Part shown: in pieces, positions 42,069 to 51,445 of the stretch
Position numbering within the stretch: position 1 is the first letter of the stretch
Layout: each line of letters opens with the position of its first letter
Source of the DNA: Enterovibrio sp051650965
GTDB taxonomy: Bacteria > Pseudomonadota > Gammaproteobacteria > Enterobacterales > Vibrionaceae
Length of the DNA: 64,000 nt
Assembly (NCBI GenBank): GCA_051650965.1
Contig: JBOFRL010000023.1
Span: 62,001-126,000, forward strand
Reading direction: 5' to 3'
Program-made: the position numbers and the translations under genes
Notes under the pieces: generated by a model
Told to the model about the DNA's origin: nothing
Databases searched by the model: none
What the model saw: the letters and a program-made list of their open reading frames with translations, nothing else

Positions 42069-43005
42069 TGTGGGAATCTAGCTCTAGTGGCGCGGCAGCC
42101 TCGTCATCACTGTGACTTGGCGCTGGCGGCGCGTCAAAATGCAAACTGCAGATCTGCCCGCCGCCCTTTTGCACCTCAGCAAATTCGTCGGCAAGCGCCT
42201 GCGCCTGTGACTGCAGCCGCGCGCGGTTTTGCGCCATAAATTTGGCAAGCGTCTGCTCAACTCGCTCGCGCATCGGGTAATCCACCACAGAGTCTTGACA
42301 AAACACTTTAATGTCACCGCGCGCAAAAGAAGGCTGCGCGACAAAGCTCCAGCGACAATCTTGCGGCAGATTTTTACTGTATTCACTTTCAATTAAGGCG
42401 TGATCGTCGGGATGCAAATGGATGTGCAGATGAAAATCAGAAAGCGGCATCGTCGCCACCACCTGCTGCAACGTGTTAATGATCACCTGCGGGTTGGTGC
42501 GCACTTCCGTATCAATCACCACGCTTGCAAGGTGCATCACCACCTCGAGCATCTGCTGCTGCACTTTGTCATCCATTTGACGAAGCGGAAAAGCAAGCTT
42601 GCCCAGCAAGGCGTCAAGTGCTTGACAGCGCTGCTCAATTTTCTCTTTAGCCTCAGCTAAACCTTGCGCGAAGCCCTCGGCGTGACCCTCTTGACGGCCT
42701 TGCGCTAAGCCTTCGGCGTGTCCTTCTTGCAAACCCTGCGCTAAGCCTTCAGCGCGCCCCTGCTCAAGCCCTTCTTCAGCAGCAGATTGGCGAATTTGCT
42801 CAAGCGCGTCCGCGGTCAACTCTTCGACAACGATAGTTTCGTCCTCGACAATCACTTGCTCAGCGGCGCGTACGTAAACCGGATCGTAGTTGATGGCTGT
42901 CGGCTTAGGCTTGGTCGGCGGATCGCTGTAATCAGGCAGCGGCCAACGGCTGAGCGCCCGCGCCTTTTGATCTAAGCGAATGAAACCGCGCTCTTTTGTG
43001 CTCAT
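42034..43005 (-). CDS. fliH: Flagellar assembly protein FliH
   Basis: Stator-like regulator that binds FliI. 323 aa. A Glu/Gly-rich central part contains an unusually regular GxxxG array (LEQGRAEGLAQGLQEGHAEG, continuing through EGFAQGLAEAKEK), the hallmark FliH helix that binds FliI. The C-terminal domain has VVIDTEVRTNPQVIINTLQQ and LHIHLHPDDHALIE. It overlaps fliI by 35 bases and follows fliG by 9. Confidence 0.94.
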   Translation of the reverse strand: MSTKERGFIRLDQKARALSRWPLPDYSDPPTKPKPTAINYDPVYVRAAEQVIVEDETIVVEELTADALEQIRQSAAEEGLEQGRAEGLAQGLQEGHAEGLAQGRQEGHAEGFAQGLAEAKEKIEQRCQALDALLGKLAFPLRQMDDKVQQQMLEVVMHLASVVIDTEVRTNPQVIINTLQQVVATMPLSDFHLHIHLHPDDHALIESEYSKNLPQDCRWSFVAQPSFARGDIKVFCQDSVVDYPMRERVEQTLAKFMAQNRARLQSQAQALADEFAEVQKGGGQICSLHFDAPPAPSHSDDEAAAPLELDSHIEQDEQNHDAK

Positions 43006-43014
43006 AACTCACCA

Positions 43015-44061
43015 CTATAAAAACTCATCAGCGCCTCCGCCGTTTAGCATGATCTCACCGGCATCGGCCAAACGGCGCGCCACAGACAAGATCTCTTTTT
43101 GCGCCGCTTCCACATCAGAGACGCGTACGGGGCCCATCGCTTCGAGATCATCACGCATCATATCGGCTGCGCGTTTAGACTTATTGCGGAATATTTTTTC
43201 ACGCAGATGTTCTTCGGTACCTTTAAGCGCTTTAACCAGCACCTCTTGCGGCACGTCACGCAAGATCACCTGAATGCTGCGATCGTCAACGTCCATAAGG
43301 TTGTCAAAGACAAACATAAGATCTTGAATTTGCGTGGCCATTTCGGTGTTGGCTTCATCAAGTTTCGCCATCAAGCGATCTTCAAGGTTATTTTCCATGT
43401 AGTTCATGATGTCCGCTGCCGCCTTCAAGCCGCCAATTTTGGCCGCCTGCGCGCCCGATTGCCCAGCAAATTGTTTTTCCATTATTTCATTAAGCTCTTG
43501 CAATGCGGCCGGCTGCACCTCTTCAAGAGTGGCAATACGCATGATGAGATCAAGCGCGTCGCGCTCGGCAAACTGGCTCAAAATGATGGCGGACTGCTCC
43601 GGCTCCAAGTACGAAAGTACGATGGTTTGGATCTGCGGGTGCTCGTTGAGAATGATAGAGGCGACTTGGCGCGGATCCATCCACTTGAGCGATTCAAGGC
43701 CGCGCGCGCCGCTGCCAAGCAAAATTTGGTCAACCAAGTTGTTGGCCTTATCTTCACCGAGCGCCGCGATTAAGGTGTTACGCACAAAATCTTCGCTGCC
43801 GACCGTGATGGCGCTGTAGTGCGGGATTTCTTCTAAAAAGGAAGTCAGCACAAAAGTGACATCGTCACGATCCAAGTCGGCCATGTGGGTCATCGCTTCG
43901 CCCACTTTTTGCACCTGTCTTGGCTCTAAATTGCGGATCACCTTCGCCGCATCTTGCTCGCTTAAACTCAGCAGCAAAATGGCCGCCTTCTCTACCCCAG
44001 AAAGCGACGGTTTTTGCTCAGGATCCGTCGGCGCAGGCGCTGTTTTAGTCTGTTCAGCCAT
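43015..44061 (-). CDS. fliG: Flagellar motor switch protein FliG
   Basis: C-ring protein coupling the MotA stator to the MS ring. 348 aa. SGVEKAAILLLSLSEQDAAK opens the FliF-binding domain, NEHPQIQTIVLSYLEPEQSA carries the EHPQ motif and the C-terminal charged torque helix reads KSKRAADMMRDDLEAMGPVR. It overlaps fliF by 8 bases. Confidence 0.97.
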   Translation of the reverse strand: MAEQTKTAPAPTDPEQKPSLSGVEKAAILLLSLSEQDAAKVIRNLEPRQVQKVGEAMTHMADLDRDDVTFVLTSFLEEIPHYSAITVGSEDFVRNTLIAALGEDKANNLVDQILLGSGARGLESLKWMDPRQVASIILNEHPQIQTIVLSYLEPEQSAIILSQFAERDALDLIMRIATLEEVQPAALQELNEIMEKQFAGQSGAQAAKIGGLKAAADIMNYMENNLEDRLMAKLDEANTEMATQIQDLMFVFDNLMDVDDRSIQVILRDVPQEVLVKALKGTEEHLREKIFRNKSKRAADMMRDDLEAMGPVRVSDVEAAQKEILSVARRLADAGEIMLNGGGADEFL

Positions 44062-45793
44062 CTTTTCTCATCCACCCTTTGACCACCTGCGCGGCCAGAT
44101 CTGGCTCGCTCGCCACCAATGCGCGCACCGCTTTTAACAGCTCATCATCTTTACGTAGATTTGGTAAGTTCATGTTGGCCTCAGAATTTTTCTCGCCGGA
44201 GCCATCAAGATCAGAGCCTATCAGGCCAATGTCGTCATCTTGATGCAGCGGCAAGCCATCGGCGCCCAAAAGCTCGCCGTTTGGCCCAAGCACAACGTCG
44301 CTGTGTTTACTGTTGATGAGTTTTTTCAGCGCTGGACGCACCAAGATCAGCAGCAGCGCGATAATAACCAGCGACGCCCCAAGCCAGCGCACCCAGTCGT
44401 TGAAGTTCGGGTGTTCCCAAATTGGCACATCGAGGATCTGCATCGCTTCAGCTTCTGCAAACGACACCGCGACCACCTCAAGCACATCGCCACGCTGCTC
44501 AGAAAAGCCGATCCCACCCATCAGCAGACGGCGAATTTTCTCAAGCTCTGCGTCAGAAACCGGCACGCGCTTATCTTTCTCTTCGCCAAAACCTTGAACA
44601 TAATCAATCGCTACCGAAACCGTCTGGCGCGCGATAACGCCGCTTTGCGAACGCTTATGGCGGATGGTGGTATCGAGCTCAAAGTTACGCGTCGCCTCGC
44701 GATTAACCGGCGTGCCGCTAATGCTCGTGCCATTTTTCAAATTGCGCACATTTTCGGGGATCGAAGCGTCTGCCGGTGGCTGGTTACTCAGCGCGCCAGG
44801 GATCCCTGCAATCACTTCACCGTTAGAATAATTTTCTTTGGTGTATTCGCTGCGCGTTGCCGCAGTGACAGGGTCGAAAACCTTGCGCGTCTCTTCTTGG
44901 GTGCCAAAATCCATCGAGATATCGACTTGCGAGGTGAACTTGCCAAAACCGAGCACCGGCAACAAAATGGCGTCAATTTTTTCTTGCAAGATCTTCTCTT
45001 GCTTACGCTCAAGCTCATACTCTTTGCGGCGCATGCTGGCCGCCGAGTTTTGATTGCCAGAATTGAGCAGCCGGCCATGCTGATCGGTGATGGTCACTTT
45101 TTCTGGCAAAAGCCCCGGCACGGATGAAGCAACCAGATCGACAATCGAGTCGACCTCTTCTTGCCCCAGCGAGGCATTGCCACGCGTGCGCAAAAATACC
45201 GCAGCGGTAGTCTCTTGATTATGGCGCACGAAAACGCTTTGCTTGGGCATTGCGAGCAGCACTTTGGCTTTGCTCACCGCGCGAATTTTTTCAATCGCAG
45301 AAGCAAGTTGGCGCTCACGGCTTAACTTTAAACGCTCGCGCTCAAGCTGCTGCGAAACGCCAAAGCCCATGTCCTGCATCAAAATGTCGTCGCCCTCTTT
45401 TTCAGGCGCATTTAACCCTTCGCGGGTGAGCGACAATTTGATCTGTGAGTACTGCTTAACCGGCACATGGATAGTGTTGCCATCGAGCGTGTAAGAGATT
45501 TTTTGCTTGTCTAAATAGTCTAAAACAGGAATAAGTTCATCGGTTTCATAACTATTGAGCGGGCGCATTTCTGGCTGCTGAGTCCAATAGAAGATCAGCG
45601 ACGCCAAAATGATCGCGATAACGACAGCGGCCACCAAAATTAATTGGCGCACCATATCAATATTGCCAATCGGGGGCTGAGTGGCCGTATCTGATGAAGA
45701 GATCTCTGCTAAATCATCAGCATGCTCAACTAACTGCAAACTTCCAGCGCCTCCAGACACGGCTAATTCGGTATTGTCACTTTGTGCAACCAC
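44054..45793 (-). CDS. fliF: Flagellar MS-ring protein FliF
   Basis: Inner-membrane ring that seeds basal-body assembly. 579 aa, starting at GTG 45793 with AGGGA 7 bases upstream. Two spans are visible: LILVAAVVIAIILASLIFYW near the N-terminus and WLGASLVIIALLLILVRP near the C-terminus. The YscJ-type ring-building motif includes PEKEGDDILMQDMGFGVSQQ, then KAKVLLAMPKQSVFVR. The C-terminal cytoplasmic tail for FliG (about 530-579) is present. Confidence 0.97.
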   Translation of the reverse strand: MVAQSDNTELAVSGGAGSLQLVEHADDLAEISSSDTATQPPIGNIDMVRQLILVAAVVIAIILASLIFYWTQQPEMRPLNSYETDELIPVLDYLDKQKISYTLDGNTIHVPVKQYSQIKLSLTREGLNAPEKEGDDILMQDMGFGVSQQLERERLKLSRERQLASAIEKIRAVSKAKVLLAMPKQSVFVRHNQETTAAVFLRTRGNASLGQEEVDSIVDLVASSVPGLLPEKVTITDQHGRLLNSGNQNSAASMRRKEYELERKQEKILQEKIDAILLPVLGFGKFTSQVDISMDFGTQEETRKVFDPVTAATRSEYTKENYSNGEVIAGIPGALSNQPPADASIPENVRNLKNGTSISGTPVNREATRNFELDTTIRHKRSQSGVIARQTVSVAIDYVQGFGEEKDKRVPVSDAELEKIRRLLMGGIGFSEQRGDVLEVVAVSFAEAEAMQILDVPIWEHPNFNDWVRWLGASLVIIALLLILVRPALKKLINSKHSDVVLGPNGELLGADGLPLHQDDDIGLIGSDLDGSGEKNSEANMNLPNLRKDDELLKAVRALVASEPDLAAQVVKGWMRKDG

Positions 45794-45808
45794 AAGTTAT
45801 CCCTGCCT

Positions 45809-46120
45809 TTAAATTGGCATATTCATCAATTCTTTATATGCTTCAACCAACTTATTGCGCGTCTGAATCGTCGCATCAAAAGCGACGCTGGATTTGTTGC
45901 GCGCGATCATCACATCTGACAGGCTCACGCTGCGATCTCCCATGTCAAAACGCGTGCTTAAATCACTCGACTGCTGCTGCAGCGCATTGACTTGATTGAG
46001 CGCGCTGCTAAAAATAGCGCCAAAATCTTGAGCAACTTTTGCACCTTGTGGCGGCTGAATATGATTTTGCGCTTCAAATTGCATCTGCTGCATTTGTTGC
46101 AAAATGGGATTAAGTTTCAT
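45809..46120 (-). CDS. fliE: Flagellar hook-basal body protein FliE
   Basis: 103-aa rod adapter between MS ring and rod. The conserved C-terminus is DRSVSLSDVMIARNKSSVAF followed by QTRNKLVEAYKELMNMPI. GAGG lies 5 bases before the ATG. It is the first gene of the operon and has a sigma-54 promoter about 80 bp upstream. Confidence 0.96.
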   Translation of the reverse strand: MKLNPILQQMQQMQFEAQNHIQPPQGAKVAQDFGAIFSSALNQVNALQQQSSDLSTRFDMGDRSVSLSDVMIARNKSSVAFDATIQTRNKLVEAYKELMNMPI

Positions 46121-46200
46121 ACACGCCTCTTCTTATTTATCTATGTTCAAGCTGCCAATTATTTGACAATTCGAGAAAAAATGAAGTTATTACCCTATTA

Positions 46201-46218
46201 AAGCAACTACCGTACCAA
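46201..46218 (-). promoter_or_regulatory. Sigma-54 promoter of the fliE operon
   Basis: On the minus strand the bases read TTGGTACG-GTAG-TTGCTT, one mismatch from TGGCACG-N4-TTGCW. GG and GC are correctly spaced. It lies 81-98 bp before the fliE ATG, fitting control by the adjoining sigma-54 activator FlrC (class III in the Vibrio hierarchy). Confidence 0.88.
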
Positions 46219-46245
46219 CTCCAAGCCTGCGTCAAAAAAACAGGC

Positions 46246-47685
46246 TCATTGCGGCACATCAATGCCCGCTTCGCGCATCTTTGCCAGCTTGTAGCGCAAG
46301 GTGCGAGGGCTTATCCCCAGCTGCTTTGCGACCTCTTTTCGGCTGCCGCCACAAATTTTTAACGCTTCAGCAATAATAGAAAACTCTTGCACACGCAGCT
46401 CGTCGCTCAAATTATCGACGTCAAGCGGCGGGATTGTGACGATCTTGTCTGTGAATGACGGCTCAGCTGGAGCGGGCGCTGGCGCGTCCTGCATACTTGG
46501 CGCGGCTACCGCACTTGCAGGCTCTGCCACCAAGTTTTGCAGATCGTCAGCATCTTGCCAGTCCACACCTTCAAGCAAAACATCATGCGCACTGATAATG
46601 CCGTCAGCGCACAAGATCAACGCGCGCTGCATTACGTTGTCGAGCTCGCGCACATTGCCCGGCCAGTTGTAAGCCAGCAGCTTGCTTTGCGCATTTTTGG
46701 CAAGTTTTGGCGCCGCCATGCCAAGCTTGTTGCAATGACGCTGCAATAGGTGCTCAGCCAGCACTAAAATGTCGCCCTTGCGCTCGCAAAGCGCCGGCCA
46801 AACAATCGGGAAAACGTTGAGCCGGTAGTAGAGATCTTCGCGAAACTTATTTTGCTCCACATAGCGGCGCAGATCGCGGTTACTGGTTGCAAGCACACGC
46901 ACATCCAGCTGGATACACTTTCGCCCGCCAAGCCGCTCAACTTCGCGCTCTTGCAGCACGCGCAGCAGCTTTGCCTGCAGTCCCAAATCCATCTCGCTGA
47001 TCTCATCAAGCAAAATGGTGCCGCCTTGCGCCTGCTCAAATTTGCCAGGACACGCTTGAATAGCGCCGGTGAAGGCCCCTTTTTCGTAGCCAAACAGCGT
47101 CGCTTCTAGCATGTTTTCTGGGATCGCCGCGCAGTTAATGGCGACAAAAGGACCGCTGGCGCGCGCCGAGTTACGGTGAATGTGCTGCGCCATCACCTCT
47201 TTACCTGAGCCGCTCGGGCCTAAAATCATCACGTTAGCATCGGTGATCGCCACTTTGCTTGCCAGTGCCAACAGCGCGACACTTTTGCTATCTGCAACCA
47301 CCGCTTGGCTTTCCGGCATGCTGGCATTGGCGTAGCGGCTCACCATATTGAGCAGCACCTGCGGCGCAAAAGGTTTAGCCATGTAATCGACCGCGCCCTC
47401 TTTCATTGCGCTGACCGCGTCTTCAATATTGGCGTAAGCGGTCATCAGCAGCACCGGCAACTTGGGATAGAGCGCTTTGATGCTGCGCAGCAAATTAAGG
47501 CCATTCATCCCTGCCATTTGCACGTCTGAGATCACAATGTCGACCGGCTGCTTTTTAAGCAGCAAAAGCGCCTGCTCGCCGCTGTCGGCTTCAAACCAAG
47601 TAAATCCCGCTAGCGCAAGCGTATCGGCAAGCGCTTCACGCAAATTTTTATCATCTTCAACTATTAATACGCTGCTTTGACTCAC
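46246..47685 (-). CDS. flrC: Sigma-54 response regulator FlrC (FleR)
   Basis: NtrC-type activator of middle flagellar genes. 479 aa from GTG 47685, which has AAGGAG 7 bases upstream; the longer frame to 47721 starts without support. The receiver has VLIVEDDKNLREALADTLA with the phospho-acceptor Asp54 (DIVISDVQMAG). The AAA+ domain carries LGPSGSGKEVMAQHI and the sigma-54 contact loop GAFTGA, and the C-terminal Fis-type helix-turn-helix reads KEVAKQLGISPRTLRYKLAK. It overlaps flrB by 29 bases and is followed by fliE. Confidence 0.95.
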   Translation of the reverse strand: MSQSSVLIVEDDKNLREALADTLALAGFTWFEADSGEQALLLLKKQPVDIVISDVQMAGMNGLNLLRSIKALYPKLPVLLMTAYANIEDAVSAMKEGAVDYMAKPFAPQVLLNMVSRYANASMPESQAVVADSKSVALLALASKVAITDANVMILGPSGSGKEVMAQHIHRNSARASGPFVAINCAAIPENMLEATLFGYEKGAFTGAIQACPGKFEQAQGGTILLDEISEMDLGLQAKLLRVLQEREVERLGGRKCIQLDVRVLATSNRDLRRYVEQNKFREDLYYRLNVFPIVWPALCERKGDILVLAEHLLQRHCNKLGMAAPKLAKNAQSKLLAYNWPGNVRELDNVMQRALILCADGIISAHDVLLEGVDWQDADDLQNLVAEPASAVAAPSMQDAPAPAPAEPSFTDKIVTIPPLDVDNLSDELRVQEFSIIAEALKICGGSRKEVAKQLGISPRTLRYKLAKMREAGIDVPQ

Positions 47686-48724
47686 AATCGCTCTCCTTAT
47701 GTGACGCATAATTGTCGCCACGGGCTAAAGGCAAAGTAAGAGAAAAACACGTTCCCTGCCCAGGTGTTGACTGCAATGTTAGACGACCTTTGTGGGCATG
47801 ACAGACCATCTGCACCACCGCAAGTCCAAGGCCCGTTCCTTGCGCACGCGTGGTAAAAAATGGCTCTAGCACTTTTTGTTGTAGCTCATAAGCGATCCCT
47901 GGGCCATTATCGATAACGTTTAGTTGCACTTTATCTTGTTGTAACTGCGCAATAAGTTTGATTTCGCACCCCGCTTCACACACCTGAATGGCGTTGATCA
48001 CGAGGTTGGCCAGCGCGCCGGCGAGCGCATTGGCGTTGCCGTACAGCGCGACCGGCTCGGGCGGTAAAGTGAGCTCAAGCTGCGCCTGCGCACTTTCCAC
48101 CATCGCTTCAACCATCGGCAAAAACTGCTCGATAAGCTCTGTGAGCAAAAAAAGGTGCGTCACTTTATTGTCGCCGCCTTTGGCAAACAGCAGCATGTCA
48201 TTCACTTGTTTTTCAATGTCATACAAGCGATCCAGCAACTTCGATTGAAAGCGATCACGATTTTCTTGAGTCAATTTGGGCGATGAAAGATTCGCCGCAT
48301 ACAATAAAGCTCCCGCTAGCGGCGTTCGCACCTGATGCGCCAGCGACGCAATCATTTTGCCAAGCGATGACAAGCGCTGCAGATCGCTAAGGCGCGCTTG
48401 TAGCTGACGCGTCTCGGTCATGTCGGTGATCAAAATAAGCTGGCCATGCGGCGAGGCTGAAATCGCAAGTTTGACTTTACGCCCGTCGTGCAGCGAAACC
48501 TCGTGGCCGTCGTCCTCACGCGGCGCAAACGCGCGCGCAATCACGTCAAGCCAGCGCTCGTTTTCCAAAGGAGAGCCGAGCAAGCGATACGCCTCAGGGT
48601 TTGCCTCAGCAACGCGCCCGAGCGGATCAAGCAAGATCACGCCCGCGGGCATCACACTAAGCACTTGTTTATAGCGAAGAACTTGCAGCTGTTCATTGCC
48701 AAGTAAAGAATTCGTTATATCCAT
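47657..48724 (-). CDS. flrB: Flagellar sensor histidine kinase FlrB (FleS)
   Basis: Cytoplasmic partner kinase of FlrC; no membrane span. 355 aa. A PAS domain (PAGVILLDPLGRVAEANPEA) is at about 30-110. The phospho-acceptor H-box is SLAHQVRTPLAGALLYAANL and the ATPase region has DNGPGIAYELQQKVLEPFFT and GTGLGLAVVQMVCHAHKGRL. The upstream AAGGA is 14 bases from the ATG, which is far; a weak start is likely. Confidence 0.95.
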   Translation of the reverse strand: MDITNSLLGNEQLQVLRYKQVLSVMPAGVILLDPLGRVAEANPEAYRLLGSPLENERWLDVIARAFAPREDDGHEVSLHDGRKVKLAISASPHGQLILITDMTETRQLQARLSDLQRLSSLGKMIASLAHQVRTPLAGALLYAANLSSPKLTQENRDRFQSKLLDRLYDIEKQVNDMLLFAKGGDNKVTHLFLLTELIEQFLPMVEAMVESAQAQLELTLPPEPVALYGNANALAGALANLVINAIQVCEAGCEIKLIAQLQQDKVQLNVIDNGPGIAYELQQKVLEPFFTTRAQGTGLGLAVVQMVCHAHKGRLTLQSTPGQGTCFSLTLPLARGDNYASHKESDCESKQRINS

Positions 48725-48861
48725 TAACTTAAATGATGTCCTTTCAATTCAATGCAGCGGCGCACACTAAAAATAATAAGGCACCATCTGCACATCGGCC
48801 TGCTCAATCAAAAGCAAATTGCGCGGTTCTCATTTTTTTTAAACTGGTTGCGACTGTAAAA

Positions 48862-50409
48862 CTACTCGCGCTGCAGCCCGTACTTGCGCATTTTTTCCAC
48901 AAGCGTAGTGCGGCGCATGCCAAGCATGCTCGCGGCGCGCGCAACCACGCCCATATTGACGTCAAGCGCTTGGCGGATAAAATCGACTTCTAAATCCACC
49001 AAAATCGTTTTTAGATCCAGACCGTCATCAGGCAATTGCAGCGGGATATACGCGCCGTCCATTTCAGCGCTCGCGTTGGCGCGCTCCTCTAAAACGGCGG
49101 GCCTTTGCGCCTCGCTTTCATTTTTTTGAGTTTTTTCAATTGCTTCAAACGACTGACGGTCGCTAAAAATCGCATTCAGCGCCGCGCGCTCTAAATGCTC
49201 TTGATCATCAGCAAAAGAGAAAGTTGACGCTTTGCTATTTGCGGCAAAATTGCCTGACGGCTGCGCGCTTTCTTGACGGTACTGCTTAGGAAGATGATGC
49301 AAATCAACCGTTTGTCCCGGATACAAAATCATCAGCCGCTCAATCGCGTTCGACAATTCTCTGACGTTCCCCGGCCAGTCATACGAGCTAAGCGCCTGCA
49401 TTGCGCGCTCGGTAAGGTGAATATGTGACTCAAAGCGCGCCATCAGCTCTTGCATAAGCAGCGCAATGTCCTCTTTACGCTCGCGCAGCGCCGGCATTTC
49501 GATAGGGAAAACGTTGAGCCGATAAAAGAGATCTTCGCGAAAACTGCCAAGGCTTATCATCTGCTCTAAGTTGCGATGCGTTGCCGCAACCACCCGCACA
49601 TTGACGTCGATAGTTTTATTGCCGCCGACACGCTCAAACGAGCGCTCTTGCAGCACGCGCAGCAACTTGACCTGCATCGGCGCGGGCATGTCGCCAATTT
49701 CATCTAAAAATAGCGTCCCGCCATTTGCCATCTCAAAGCGGCCTTTGCGCGCGCAGATAGCGCCGGTGAAAGCACCTTTTTCGTGGCCGAACAGCTCACT
49801 TTCCAGCAGATCCGGCGGAATCGCGCCGCAATTGACCGGAACAAAAGGGCCTTTGCTGCGCGACGAATGCTCGTGAATACTGCGCGCTACCACCTCTTTT
49901 CCAGTGCCCGATTCACCTAAGATCAAAACGTTAGCGTCGGTCGTCGCCACTTGCTGGATCAAATGGCGCACTTCGTCGATAGCCACACTTTGACCGACAA
50001 TATTTTGTTGCAGCGACAATTTTGTCGTCACCTTTAAATTTTTGACGGTCGGCTGACCGCGAAATTCTTGACAGTGGCGCAGCGCATCGGCGAATTGCGC
50101 GTAATTTAATGGCAAACTTATTGTCGCAACAAAATTGCTCAAATTAGCAAGCGCTTTTTTATGTTTATCAAGCGCGATAACCGGTAAATCTGGGTGTTTT
50201 TTAAGCTGGCTAATTAAATTAAATAATTCAATCTCTGGATCTATATTTCCAACAAAACAAACTTTTAAAGACTGCTGCCATATTGACGCATTAAGCCCAT
50301 TAAATGGCATTAATTCACATGGCTCTGCTATAAAATTTAAAATTACGCCAAGATCATGACGAAACATATTATCGTTTTCTATAACGAGTATTTTCGTTAA
50401 ATCATGCAT
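48862..50409 (-). CDS. flrA: Master flagellar regulator FlrA (FleQ type)
   Basis: Sigma-54-dependent class I activator of polar flagellar genes; in FleQ/FlrA it responds to c-di-GMP. 515 aa. A degenerate receiver-like domain covers about 1-130 without a usual phospho-Asp. The AAA+ domain has LGESGTGKEVVARSIHEHS, LFGHEKGAFTGAI and RVVAATHRNLEQMI. The C-terminal helix-turn-helix is GVVARAASMLGMRRTTLVEK. It lies alone between fliS and flrB, with its own promoter probably in 50410-50605. Confidence 0.95.
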   Translation of the reverse strand: MHDLTKILVIENDNMFRHDLGVILNFIAEPCELMPFNGLNASIWQQSLKVCFVGNIDPEIELFNLISQLKKHPDLPVIALDKHKKALANLSNFVATISLPLNYAQFADALRHCQEFRGQPTVKNLKVTTKLSLQQNIVGQSVAIDEVRHLIQQVATTDANVLILGESGTGKEVVARSIHEHSSRSKGPFVPVNCGAIPPDLLESELFGHEKGAFTGAICARKGRFEMANGGTLFLDEIGDMPAPMQVKLLRVLQERSFERVGGNKTIDVNVRVVAATHRNLEQMISLGSFREDLFYRLNVFPIEMPALRERKEDIALLMQELMARFESHIHLTERAMQALSSYDWPGNVRELSNAIERLMILYPGQTVDLHHLPKQYRQESAQPSGNFAANSKASTFSFADDQEHLERAALNAIFSDRQSFEAIEKTQKNESEAQRPAVLEERANASAEMDGAYIPLQLPDDGLDLKTILVDLEVDFIRQALDVNMGVVARAASMLGMRRTTLVEKMRKYGLQRE

Positions 50410-50736
50410 AAATAAAAATCTCTATTTTTACAGTTAAAATAAAATGCTGCACTCAATAATACTACCGCCTACGTCCATGGTAACTAACCAATTGAGCATA
50501 AAGGAGTTACCAGATTTAATGCAGGTATAAGATCCAAATTGTAGTGCAATTTTTCTATTTTCAACTTAATCTATTTGATAACTTGATCTATTTGATTGCA
50601 CAAATAAAAAAGCTGCGACAAAAAATAGTCACAGCAAAAGATCGCATTCGCTAAATTCACATTATAAGAAAATAATCGCCCACGTTCGTCGGCAATAAAA
50701 TAAATATATTAACGACAATTAAAAGTTAATATTTAT
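50410..50736. other. Spacer carrying the fliS-side terminator and flrA promoter region
   Basis: AT-rich, 327 bases. A clear terminator for the fliD-fliS operon is at 50606-50635; the rest should hold the flrA promoter, which I cannot pin down. No gene seen. Confidence 0.55.
50606..50635 (-). terminator. Terminator of the flaG-fliD-fliS operon
   Basis: On the minus strand GCTGTGAC (50635-50628) pairs with GTCGCAGC (50619-50612), including one G-T pair, and is followed by T6 (the A-run at 50606-50611). It lies about 100 bases after fliS. Confidence 0.85.
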
Positions 50737-51141
50737 CTATTCTTCCTGAGGCACACTATTACGGTATTTTTCTGGGATTTGTTCCCATGCAGATTTTATT
50801 TCTCGCAATATTACAACGGCTTCATCTAATAGGAGTGTATTATTCTCCAAATTAGCTAACGAAACTTGGCGAATAATATAGTCATAAAGCGCATCTAAAT
50901 TTTGCGCAATTTCTCCGCCATCTTCCATGGATAAACAAGCACGCAAATTGACAACAATATCAAGCGCCTTGCCAATCTTCTCCCCTTTAAGGGCAGTATT
51001 TTTTTGCTCGATAGCAATTTTGGCCTGAATTAATCGCTCAATTGCACCGGCCATTAGCATCTGGATCACTTTGTGAGGTGATGCCTCTGTCAATTGGCTA
51101 TCAATAGAAACCTTTTTATAGGCCTGAAGTGACCCTCTCAT
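50737..51141 (-). CDS. fliS: Flagellin export chaperone FliS
   Basis: 134-aa helical chaperone that holds flagellin C-termini before export. It begins MRGSLQAYKKVSIDSQLTEA and includes SPHKVIQMLMAGAIERLIQA and LRACLSMEDGGEIAQNLDAL, the standard FliS core. I chose the ATG at 51141, where AAGG has 6-base spacing; an ATG two codons earlier overlaps that site. It follows the FliT-like gene by 8 bases. Confidence 0.95.
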   Translation of the reverse strand: MRGSLQAYKKVSIDSQLTEASPHKVIQMLMAGAIERLIQAKIAIEQKNTALKGEKIGKALDIVVNLRACLSMEDGGEIAQNLDALYDYIIRQVSLANLENNTLLLDEAVVILREIKSAWEQIPEKYRNSVPQEE

Positions 51142-51149
51142 AACCATCC

Positions 51150-51443
51150 TTAGCTACTCACATTTTTATACAAAATGACCGATTTGCGTCCTTTAATAAC
51201 ATAGCGCATTTTTTCTAAAACAACGCCACGCTGTTGATTTATTAGAGAAAAAATTCTTTCAGCCCTAATTATTGCGAGCCGCCACTCATCTTTTGGCAGC
51301 GCTGACGCAAGCGTTTCAATTTTCTGCATCTGCGCTTTGCGCTGCGCTAAAAGCGCCGTTACAGCATCGGCATCAACATCTTCTTGTACAAGATGCTCGA
51401 TAAGCTGTTCATCTAGAAGGGCTAATTGGTTAAGCAATGGCAT
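51150..51443 (-). CDS. Small helical protein, probable FliT-like flagellar chaperone
   Basis: 97 aa, mostly helical (LNQLALLDEQLIEHLVQEDV; VTALLAQRKAQMQKIETLAS). Sequence similarity to FliT is weak, as is usual for this family. Position decides the call: the fliD-X-fliS slot holds FliT (or FlaI in Vibrio), which chaperones the cap protein FliD. It lies 2 bases after fliD, so it is translated with it. Confidence 0.7.
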   Translation of the reverse strand: MPLLNQLALLDEQLIEHLVQEDVDADAVTALLAQRKAQMQKIETLASALPKDEWRLAIIRAERIFSLINQQRGVVLEKMRYVIKGRKSVILYKNVSS

Positions 51444-51445
51444 AA

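Noticed and set aside
44240..45127. 295-codon plus-strand open frame
   Set aside because: Entirely antisense to fliF, whose protein matches the family end to end; no ribosome binding site.
46224..46246. AGCCTG/CAGGCT hairpin after flrC as terminator
   Set aside because: Six-base stem with an 11-base loop and no T-run after it on the minus strand; it also overlaps the flrC stop codon.
48725..48861. Sigma-54 promoter before flrB
   Set aside because: Expected from the Vibrio hierarchy, but no GG-N10-GC element with acceptable flanks is present in the spacer.
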